This document shows positions 1 through 5,046 of a stretch of DNA of 8,100 nt, one piece after another; the stretch's first letter is position 1; the number at the start of each line of letters is the position of its first letter. The notes beneath the pieces are model-generated. The model did no database searches. It saw only the letters and a list, made by a program, of their open reading frames with translations, and was not told the origin of the DNA. The translations under genes were made by a program, and so were the position numbers. The DNA is from Candidatus Adiutrix sp. (GTDB taxonomy: Bacteria > Desulfobacterota > Desulfarculia > Adiutricales > Adiutricaceae): the NCBI GenBank assembly GCA_031285975.1, contig JAITVE010000049.1, positions 1-8,100 on the forward strand, written 5' to 3'.

Positions 1-1014
1 CCCCAGGGAATAGCCGTCAGCCGTTTCAAAAATGGTCGCTTCGCCCTTGTAATCCGACTCGCCCCCGGTTTCCCCGGGAACGTTGACCAGAAAAACCTGC
101 CCAGGGGCGGCCCCGGCCACGCGGCCGAGGTTAATGACCACCCGGTCGAGGGGCAAAAGCTGCACCACCTGGCCGTGATGCTCCAACAGGTCGTCGAAAG
201 CCACCAGCGCGGCGGAGTCCCGGCTTTGGCGGGCCTGGAAGAGCGCGGCCCCGGCCTTTTCCAGGAGCAGCGCGGCCTCGTCGCTGGCCGAGCCCTCGGC
301 CTCCCGCACAAAGTTTGGCCCCGGATCGCCAAAATCGCCGGGGTAGCGCACCCAGGCGGCCACGGGGCGGGACTCGGGGGCGGCATCCTGCTGGTCGGCC
401 AGGGCGCTTTCCAGGTTCAGGCGGGCCTCCTCGGGACGGCCCTCCACCAAAAAGGCCAGCCGCCGGGCCCCGGCCCGGCTGACGCAACGCGCCGGGAGCC
501 GTTCCGAGAGGCGGGCGGCGAAATCCGCCAGGGCCTGGGGCGGGTCGGCGGCCTCGCGCAGTTCGGCCAGCATCACCAAAAGTTCGGGGGCGGCCTGGCT
601 GTCCATGCTCAGGCTCTTGGCCGCGCCGTCGCGGCGGTGCCGCCTCAGGGCCTTGGCCAGGCGGCGGCGGAAATAGTCCCGGCTGAAAAGCCCGGTTTCC
701 CGGTCGGTCAACAGGGCTTTGCGGAGCCACATGGTCTCCAGCCCCTGGCGGGTGATTTCCGGCAAAAATTCGTCCATCTCACGCGGCCAAACCCGCCCGT
801 CGCCGGAGACGATGAGGTAGCCCAGGTCGCGGCCCTTATGTTTCAAGGGGATGACCAGGTCGTCGGCCCTGGGGGCCTCGCCGCCGATAAATTCCGACAG
901 GGGCGCCAGCCGGAGCGCGCGGCCCGGCATGAAGGCGCTGATATCGGCGCAGAATTTGCGCCCGAATTTTTTGAGGTCGCCGGGGTTCAGCCGGGGCCCG
1001 CGTCGCTTGTCCAT
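1..1014 (-). CDS. Degenerate GGDEF-domain protein (3' end outside window)
   Basis: The frame is open from ATG at 1014 to the window edge (338 codons, no stop), so the C-terminus is missing. Residues about 50-72 (VIPLKHKGRDLGYLIV) resemble a small GAF-like sensor fragment. Residues 102-119 (LTDRETGLFSRDYFRRRL) match the start of a GGDEF domain, and residues 252-266 (EKAGAALFQARQSRD) match its end. The catalytic signature aligns as RAGARRLAFLV (180-190), so GGDEF has become GARRL; the metal-binding and GTP-binding residues are gone. Cyclic di-GMP synthesis is therefore unlikely, and a binding, scaffold or regulatory role is inferred. Residues 270-338 (VVINLGRVAGAAPGQVFLV and onward) resemble the beta-rich domain seen at the end of FlgT/TolB-like proteins. 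A GGTGGA ribosome site precedes the ATG. A poor -35/-10 pair (about 1068-1073 and 1043-1048, 19 bp apart) may drive it after the dsrC terminator. Gene identity is fairly sure; function is not. Confidence 0.75.
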   Translation of the reverse strand, partial: MDKRRGPRLNPGDLKKFGRKFCADISAFMPGRALRLAPLSEFIGGEAPRADDLVIPLKHKGRDLGYLIVSGDGRVWPREMDEFLPEITRQGLETMWLRKALLTDRETGLFSRDYFRRRLAKALRRHRRDGAAKSLSMDSQAAPELLVMLAELREAADPPQALADFAARLSERLPARCVSRAGARRLAFLVEGRPEEARLNLESALADQQDAAPESRPVAAWVRYPGDFGDPGPNFVREAEGSASDEAALLLEKAGAALFQARQSRDSAALVAFDDLLEHHGQVVQLLPLDRVVINLGRVAGAAPGQVFLVNVPGETGGESDYKGEATIFETADGYSLG

Positions 1015-1091
1015 TCTTCCACCCATTACAATTAAAGCACTCTCTATAAACGTTCGGCGAAGCCGTTCAGCAAATAAATCACAAACGTGGG

Positions 1092-1116
1092 AAAAGTCCG
1101 GCTCTGCCGGCTTTTT
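1092..1116 (-). terminator. Intrinsic terminator downstream of dsrC
   Basis: Arms 1098-1102 (CCGGC) and 1106-1110 (GCCGG) enclose a 3-nt loop. The stem extends through AAAAG (1092-1096) paired with CTTTT (1111-1115), with one bulged base at 1097. The A and T runs flank the GC stem on both sides, so it could also stop transcription on the plus strand. It starts 15 bp past the dsrC stop codon and separates dsrC from the GGDEF-like gene. Confidence 0.7.
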
Positions 1117-1130
1117 CCATATTTGATGAT

Positions 1131-1448
1131 TTAAACGCAACCCTCAGGCTTGGGGAGCCCGGCCATCTTGCAGGCCCCCTTGCCGGGGCCGGAGGGGAAC
1201 AGTTCGTAGATGAATTTCAGCTTGAAGCCGGTCACTTCCGGCAAAATTTTGACCCTGGGGGGGACGCCGTGCTCCGCGCTGTATTCCCGCAGACGCTCCA
1301 CGAGTTCCAGGTGGTCGTCGGTCAGTTCGTCGATATCCTCTTCCAGGCGGACATGCTCCACCCATTCCGGGCCCCACAGCGCCGGGTCGGCCAGGAAACC
1401 GTCTTCATCCACCGGAAAATTTTTGCCCATATGTTCCACAGTCGTCAT
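1131..1448 (-). CDS. dsrC: DsrC, dissimilatory sulfite reductase partner / sulfur carrier
   Basis: This 105-residue protein has the usual DsrC length. It carries the family motifs DEDGFL (14-19), ALWGPEWVEHV (23-33), TGFKLKFIYELFPSGPGKG (73-91) and the swinging C-terminal arm ACKMAGLPKPEGCV. Both arm cysteines are present, C93 and the penultimate C104, ten residues apart. TusE proteins of tRNA thiolation keep only the last one, so this is DsrC proper. In sulfate reducers DsrC receives sulfur from DsrAB sulfite reductase as a trisulfide bridging these cysteines, which the membrane complex DsrMKJOP then reduces; it is cytoplasmic. The ATG is preceded by AAGGAG (1454-1459) with a 5-nt spacer. 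The gene has its own promoter and terminator and is monocistronic, unlinked to dsrAB here, as is common for dsrC in sulfate reducers. Confidence 0.95.
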   Translation of the reverse strand: MTTVEHMGKNFPVDEDGFLADPALWGPEWVEHVRLEEDIDELTDDHLELVERLREYSAEHGVPPRVKILPEVTGFKLKFIYELFPSGPGKGACKMAGLPKPEGCV

Positions 1449-1472
1449 GGCGGCTCCTTGGAAGCGAGAGAG

Positions 1473-1488
1473 ATTATAACCTTATAAT
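1473..1488. promoter_or_regulatory. Perfect AT-rich palindrome over the dsrC -10/start region
   Basis: The sequence ATTATAA-CC-TTATAAT is a perfect inverted repeat of 7+7 bp with a 2-bp centre. It touches the predicted dsrC -10 box (1487-1492) and covers the expected transcription start near 1480. A dimeric repressor bound there would block RNA polymerase. This is inferred from position and symmetry only; no regulator gene is seen nearby. One half also contains a perfect TATAAT on the minus strand (1473-1478), so part of the symmetry could reflect an alternative -10. Confidence 0.4.
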
Positions 1489-1515
1489 TATTGTGGATAT
1501 TCGTGATTATGTCAA
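1487..1515 (-). promoter_or_regulatory. Sigma70-type promoter of dsrC
   Basis: On the minus strand a perfect -35 TTGACA (1510-1515) is followed, after exactly 17 bp, by AATAAT (1487-1492; 5 of 6 to consensus). The predicted start is near 1480, giving a leader of about 31 nt before the dsrC ATG. The -35 lies 15 bp beyond the U-tract of the upstream candidate small RNA, so the two units are adjacent but separately initiated. The strength suits an abundant protein such as DsrC. Confidence 0.8.
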
Positions 1516-1530
1516 GTGGAGCTTTGCGCG

Positions 1531-1552
1531 AAAAAAAAGCCGCGGGCGCGGC
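1531..1552 (-). terminator. Strong intrinsic terminator of the candidate sRNA
   Basis: On the minus strand the stem GCCGC/GCGGC (1548-1552 and 1539-1543) with loop GCCC is followed directly by eight T (1538-1531). No protein gene ends close upstream; the nearest stop codon is over 300 bp away at 1874. The terminator therefore most naturally ends a short noncoding transcript. It would also stop any read-through from the LPS operon before the dsrC promoter. Confidence 0.85.
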
Positions 1553-1684
1553 GGTTTCCATTATTGGGACGACCGGGCGGGAGGGAGCATTCGCCGCCCG
1601 GTCATCCGTTGGTATAATGGAGCTGAGAGCCAGAGGCCGTCGCCCCGGACGCTGCCAGCGACACGGAGGGAGGGTGTGTCGCAT
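1531..1684 (-). ncRNA. Candidate small RNA with two CUCCCUCC-loop hairpins
   Basis: A predicted transcript of about 154 nt starts near 1684, downstream of a good promoter (1692-1719), and ends at a strong intrinsic terminator (1531-1552). Hairpin 1 (1658-1682) has a perfect 7-bp stem GCGACAC/GTGTCGC and an 11-nt loop ACCCUCCCUCC. Hairpin 2 (1567-1607) has a continuous 14-bp stem around CGAAUGCUCCCUC. One of its pairs (1604 with 1570) is U-G in minus-strand RNA but would be an A-C mismatch in plus-strand RNA, which supports this orientation. Both hairpins present the same octamer, CUCCCUCC (one base closes stem 2), complementary to GGAGGGAG-type ribosome binding sites. A weak 4-bp stem (about 1638-1650) may lie between them. 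C-rich hairpin loops that pair with Shine-Dalgarno regions are known in other bacterial sRNAs, so repression of translation is inferred. It does not resemble 6S, SRP, tmRNA or RNase P RNA as far as can be judged by eye. Expression is unproven. Confidence 0.55.
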
Positions 1685-1691
1685 GGTTTGT

Positions 1692-1719
1692 ATTTTACAT
1701 ATAATTAGACTTCAGTCAA
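1692..1719 (-). promoter_or_regulatory. Sigma70-type promoter of the candidate sRNA
   Basis: The minus strand reads TTGACT (1714-1719; 5 of 6 to consensus), a 16-bp spacer, then TAAAAT (1692-1697; 5 of 6). The surroundings are markedly AT-rich in an otherwise GC-rich window. The predicted start is at about 1684-1685, just before hairpin 1. No reading frame with a ribosome binding site follows it. Confidence 0.65.
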
Positions 1720-1720
1720 G

Positions 1721-1760
1721 TATAATTTTGCATAATTTCAATAAATTTAATATTTATTTT
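1721..1760 (-). promoter_or_regulatory. AT-rich upstream element with palindrome and 10-bp phased repeat
   Basis: Directly upstream of the sRNA -35 box lies a block that is nearly all A/T. It contains ATAATTT at 1722-1728 and again at 1732-1738, exactly one helical turn apart. It also contains an inverted repeat AATAAAT/ATTTATT with a 5-bp centre (1740-1758). The position matches an UP element for the RNA polymerase alpha subunit or an activator/nucleoid-protein site. Which of these it is cannot be told from sequence. Confidence 0.35.
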
Positions 1761-1826
1761 CCACCACTTCCCTCTTTTCGCCTCCCTGCTGCAACATCTG
1801 GGGACGCCCACGCGCCGGGGCACTGT

Positions 1827-1847
1827 ATAAAGGCGGGCCGCCTGTAT
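1827..1847 (-). terminator. Possible weak terminator of the LPS operon
   Basis: Arms AGGCG/CGCCT (1831-1835 and 1839-1843) flank a 3-nt loop, with three further A-T pairs (1827-1829 with 1845-1847) beyond a mismatch. The minus-strand tail is UUUAUA rather than a clean U-run. It starts 27 bp past the stop codon at 1874, the right place to close the operon, but it is a weak example. The rest of the stretch from 1761 to 1873 shows nothing else that can be supported. Confidence 0.3.
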
Positions 1848-1873
1848 TGAAAACAGAGCGCGGTTTGACGGAT

Positions 1874-3082
1874 TCAGCGGGAAGCGGCCAGAATCTTTCC
1901 TATTTTCTCGATATCATACTCAAGCCGATCCAGCTTGCGCAGATACCAGCATTTTTTGTCACCCGTCAAGCTGTGCAGACGGCGGCGGTATCGCCAGGCC
2001 TTACAGCGGGTTTTGAGCAGAGTCAGGCGCAGCAGCCACCGGGCCTGGCTGCGGTAATCCGGCTCCGCCGGAAGGCCCTTCTCCGGGGTCACCCAGTCCG
2101 CCCAGGAGCCGCTTAAAAAGGAGCGATCCTCGCCATCGGTGACCGGGCTGTCCAAAATGTCCAAACGGCGGTCGGAAGCGTTTTCCTCAGCGGGCTGGGC
2201 GCCGTCCTCCCCTGCCAAAACCGACCCGGCAAAAAACTGCAAACGCCCCACCAGCGGCCTGAGTTCATCCACCAGCGATAGAGCCGAAAAAGCGCGAAAG
2301 CCCGCCTCGGCCTGGGCCTGGAGCCGTCTGGCATCAGAAAAAAACTCAGCCGCGCCCTCAACCAGTTTTTCGTAGGGAAAAAAGGCGCAGGCCTGGGCCA
2401 GCTCCGGGTAATGCTCGGTGTCGGCATTCAATTCCGAAACCACAGCCTTGCGGTTGGCCAACAGGTAGCTTAAGCGAATGATTTCCAGCGTGGCCTGCCG
2501 CCCGCTGTGGATGTTGAGCACCATTTTGGAGTGCTGGATGTAGCGCTCCCGTTCCAGGGCGTAGACGCCGCTCAGCCGTTTCACGCAAATTCCGGCCCGC
2601 CCGAGGGCTTCCATAATTTCGAGGCGGCGCTCGTTCAGCGCGCCGTAAAACAGCGCGTCAACGTCGCCCGGCCCGCTATCCGCCAGGCGGCTCATTTCCG
2701 GCACATAGCCGAATTTGAAAAAACCGGCCTCAATCCCCTTATTCTTCAAAAAAGCCACATTCCCGGCGCTGTAATCCCAGACTTCATTTTTGGCCAGAAG
2801 CTCCTGATAGGCTTCGTCCCGCCCCCAATTCGCGCTTTCCAGGCGAAACTGTTCCAGGTTAATGATAACGCAACGCGGCCCCCGGCGCAGCCAGTTGCGG
2901 GCCGGGTCTATGTTGGCCCCGAAAACCAGGCTGAGGGCGGCGGGGTCAAGGCGGTTATCAACGATTTCCACCCGGTGCCCCAACCGCGCCAGAGCATAGT
3001 AGAACGGCAGCACCGCGTCGTCAAAATCGCGGGCTCTGAGGGGATCGTTTTCAGGGGCCAGCCGCACCAAATTAATACGCAT
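1874..3082 (-). CDS. CgeB-like glycosyltransferase with basic C-terminal tail
   Basis: This 402-residue cytoplasmic protein has a Rossmann-like N-terminus and a conserved block at about 125-250. Recognisable pieces of that block are FGYVPEM (124-130), DALFYGALNERR (142-153), SKMVLNIH (185-192) and EIIRLSYLLANRKAVVSE (200-217). This pattern is typical of CgeB/group-1-like glycosyltransferases encoded in surface polysaccharide clusters. The sugar donor and acceptor cannot be read from sequence. Residues 285-345 are low in conserved features. Residues 346-402 are rich in R, K and W and probably form amphipathic helices that hold the enzyme to the inner membrane; this is inference. It is the last gene of the LPS operon, 15 bp after the GT8 gene. 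No strong ribosome site sits at the usual distance (a GGTGAGG overlaps the upstream stop), so it may depend on translational coupling. An outer-core or other polysaccharide role is inferred from its neighbours. Confidence 0.7.
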   Translation of the reverse strand: MRINLVRLAPENDPLRARDFDDAVLPFYYALARLGHRVEIVDNRLDPAALSLVFGANIDPARNWLRRGPRCVIINLEQFRLESANWGRDEAYQELLAKNEVWDYSAGNVAFLKNKGIEAGFFKFGYVPEMSRLADSGPGDVDALFYGALNERRLEIMEALGRAGICVKRLSGVYALERERYIQHSKMVLNIHSGRQATLEIIRLSYLLANRKAVVSELNADTEHYPELAQACAFFPYEKLVEGAAEFFSDARRLQAQAEAGFRAFSALSLVDELRPLVGRLQFFAGSVLAGEDGAQPAEENASDRRLDILDSPVTDGEDRSFLSGSWADWVTPEKGLPAEPDYRSQARWLLRLTLLKTRCKAWRYRRRLHSLTGDKKCWYLRKLDRLEYDIEKIGKILAASR

Positions 3083-3097
3083 GATATTTCAACCGCC

Positions 3098-4189
3098 TCA
3101 CCAGCCGTGCCGTTGCCTGGCCTGTATTTTTTTGCCTTTGTCCCGGTAATACATCCGCCAGCCGGGTGAGCCGAAGAGGCTCATCAGCCGGTAAAACAAC
3201 AGCTTCAAAGAGAGGGGCGGGAAGGCGCGTTTGTTTTTGCGGGTCTCTGCATTGAGCTGCTTCAAATTGTTGTACAGCAATTTGGGATAGTAGGGGGTGT
3301 CGGCCGCAGCCGCCCAAAAAAGGCTTGCTGAGGGCAGTTGCGGCAGCTGCCAGGGCTTTTGCTGGGAAAGGTAGTGGATGATTTTGGGGGCGCTTTTCGA
3401 AGCCTCGTATTCCGCCAAAAAGCACTCGGGCAGGTCGCCGGGACTCAGCGGGCCGTTGATTTCCTCGCCCCAGATTTGGCAATTCCAGCCCGCGTCCACA
3501 AATTTCACCCGGCCTTCGCAGCAGTTGTTCAGAATATCCTGGTCGTGCAGGCGCGGCTTGGGCACTCGCTGAAGATAGCCAAACCAGCGGCTTTCAAAGT
3601 TTTCCGCCCGCATTTGGCTGAGATTGAAGAGTGCGACCCCGGCGTTGAAATAACTGGCCCCGTCCCGCAAACCAACCTGGCGCGTCCAGGAACCATTCGG
3701 ACGGGCCAGCAAATCCTTAACCGCGTAAAAATCCCGCACCGCGCCCAAAAAGTTGTCGCCCAACTCGGTTTCGTAGAGCGCGGCCACATCGGCCAGGGTT
3801 ATTAAATCAACGTCCAGGTACAGTATTTTCGCAAATTTTTCGAAAATGGCCGGGGCGAAAAGGCGGTAATAGGTCACCGGGCTCAGGTGGGCGGAAATGA
3901 AGAGGCGGCCGATTTTATCGGCAATGACGGCCGAAACATCGAAAAAGCGCAGGCTGATGTTGGGGCGGTTTGCGGCCAGGGATTGGAGCTTGCGTACATC
4001 GTCATCCGGCAGGGCGGTTTGCAGGAGCACCAGGTCGTAATTTTTATCGGGCGAGGCCTGGCGGATGACCGACTGGATGGTCGCCGCCGCGTAGGGCGCG
4101 TAGTTCGCGTCAGTGGCGAACACCACGGCCACGGCCGGGCCGTCAAAGGCCGGAGCAATGCTTCGGGCCGCACAGTCAGGGGAGGACAC
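3098..4189 (-). CDS. GT8-family LPS-type glycosyltransferase
   Basis: The 363-residue product has a complete GT8 domain, the family of LPS core glucosyl- and galactosyltransferases (WaaI/WaaJ type) and glycogenin. In order it shows VAVVFATDANYAPYAAATIQS (20-40), where the nucleotide-sugar binds; the metal-binding DxD as YLDVD (D126, D128); SYFNAGVALFNL (179-190); HDQDILNN (215-222); and HYLSQQKPW (272-280). It should transfer a hexose from a UDP-sugar to the LPS core on the cytoplasmic face of the inner membrane; the exact sugar is unknown. The C-terminus (about 310-363) is basic and aromatic, as in membrane-associated core transferases. The start is GTG at 4189, chosen because AGGTGGT lies 6 nt upstream. 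It begins 14 bp after the Sel1 gene, whose stop sits next to this ribosome site, so the two are probably coupled. Confidence 0.9.
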   Translation of the reverse strand: MSSPDCAARSIAPAFDGPAVAVVFATDANYAPYAAATIQSVIRQASPDKNYDLVLLQTALPDDDVRKLQSLAANRPNISLRFFDVSAVIADKIGRLFISAHLSPVTYYRLFAPAIFEKFAKILYLDVDLITLADVAALYETELGDNFLGAVRDFYAVKDLLARPNGSWTRQVGLRDGASYFNAGVALFNLSQMRAENFESRWFGYLQRVPKPRLHDQDILNNCCEGRVKFVDAGWNCQIWGEEINGPLSPGDLPECFLAEYEASKSAPKIIHYLSQQKPWQLPQLPSASLFWAAAADTPYYPKLLYNNLKQLNAETRKNKRAFPPLSLKLLFYRLMSLFGSPGWRMYYRDKGKKIQARQRHGW

Positions 4190-4203
4190 GTTTCACCACC
4201 TCA

Positions 4204-5046
4204 TTAAAAATACAGCAGGTTATCCAAAACCGGCGCGGAAGCTTTTTTGCTTTTCAGCCGCTGAACATTGGCCGCCCCCGCCGGGTGGCCCCTGGCCGAG
4301 GCTTTTTCATACCAGGCGCGGGCTTCGGCCAAATCCCGGCTCACGCCGCGTCCGCTTTCGTAGACATAGCCGACTTCGTTGGCGTTGCGGGGCATGAGGG
4401 GCGCGGAATCGCAGCCCCGGCGGGCCCAGTGGGCGGCGCGGATATCGTCCTTGCCCGTGCCCACGCCCTCGCGGTACATCCAGGCCAGGTTGCCCATGGC
4501 CAGGTGGTCGCCCAGTTCGGCGGCCCGGCGGGTGTGCTGGAAGGCCTGGCGGGGCTGATCGTCCGCCAGGGCCAGGAAAGCCGCGAAATTCATGGCCGGG
4601 GCGAAACGCTTGGCGGCGGAGCCCAGGATATCTTCGGCCCGCTCGAGCCGCTCACGCTGCGCGGGCCCCGGCTGGCCCGGCGGCCAGGCCGGGGGCTGGG
4701 GGCCAAAATATTCCAGGTGGGCCAGGGCGGTGCGGAACGCGTCCAGGGTCGCTTCCGGCAAGGTGTCTTCCTGCACGGCCCGCTGCATGGCCGCGCTTTT
4801 GGCGGCCAGGGCGGCCCAGAGGGCGGCGGTCTCCCCGGCGGCTTTGCGGCCGTCCAAATCGTTGCGCCGAATGATGATGCTCAGGAAAAGCGCCTCGGGC
4901 TCCCCCCGCCGGGCCAGGGGCTGGAGCGCGGCATAGGCCGCCTTATACTGCCCGCGCTGGAACAGTTCCCGGCCGGACGCGCCCCCCTGGGCCCAGGCCG
5001 CAGCCGGGAGCAGCAACAGCAGCAGAACTGTCAGGATTTTACGCAT
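4204..5046 (-). CDS. Exported Sel1-repeat protein
   Basis: This 280-residue protein has a clear signal peptide: MRK, a run of about ten hydrophobic residues, then AAAWA before Q20, a plausible signal peptidase I site. The mature part is helical. A TPR-like unit (about 24-57) is followed by two recognisable Sel1 repeats, LGDHLAMGNLAWMYREGVGTG (residues 178-198) and NEVGYVYESGRGVSRDLAEA (223-242) leading into AWYEKAS. Sel1 proteins act as protein-binding scaffolds, often in envelope processes. No enzyme motif is seen, so an adaptor role in the periplasm is inferred. Its ATG overlaps the end of the heptosyltransferase I gene by 8 bp, and its ribosome site GGGGGAGGG (5050-5058) lies inside that gene. 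That site can pair over 9 bp with loop 1 of the candidate sRNA at 1531-1684. Why it sits within an LPS core operon is unclear. Confidence 0.85.
   Translation of the reverse strand: MRKILTVLLLLLLPAAAWAQGGASGRELFQRGQYKAAYAALQPLARRGEPEALFLSIIIRRNDLDGRKAAGETAALWAALAAKSAAMQRAVQEDTLPEATLDAFRTALAHLEYFGPQPPAWPPGQPGPAQRERLERAEDILGSAAKRFAPAMNFAAFLALADDQPRQAFQHTRRAAELGDHLAMGNLAWMYREGVGTGKDDIRAAHWARRGCDSAPLMPRNANEVGYVYESGRGVSRDLAEARAWYEKASARGHPAGAANVQRLKSKKASAPVLDNLLYF

Noticed and set aside
175..1035. Plus-strand open frame of 286 codons
   Set aside because: It lies antisense to the GGDEF-like gene, is a low-complexity Gly/Gln/Ala product with no family motif, and has no ribosome site. The minus frame carries clear domain motifs over the same bases.
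1131..1448. TusE (tRNA 2-thiolation) as an alternative name for the DsrC-like gene
   Set aside because: The second conserved cysteine (C93) is present in addition to C104, and the arm matches sulfate-reducer DsrC rather than TusE.
1575..1587. Possible G-quadruplex (GGGCGGGAGGG) on the plus strand
   Set aside because: Only three G3 runs are adjacent. The bases are better explained as one arm and loop of hairpin 2.
1613..1618. Perfect TATAAT on the plus strand
   Set aside because: The best -35 at proper distance (TTCGCC at 1590-1595) matches only 3 of 6, and no plus-strand gene or terminator follows.
1567..1682. Plus-strand reading of the hairpins as a CsrA-binding RNA with GGA loops
   Set aside because: On the plus strand both loops contain GGA, which would suit CsrA sequestration. 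However, the plus strand has no good promoter or terminator here and hairpin 2 would contain an A-C mismatch. The minus strand has all three signals.
1445..1684. A 79-codon minus-strand frame starting ATG at 1684
   Set aside because: Its ATG coincides with the predicted RNA start and has no ribosome site. It would read through the U8 terminator, the dsrC promoter and the dsrC start codon, and its composition shows no protein-like pattern.
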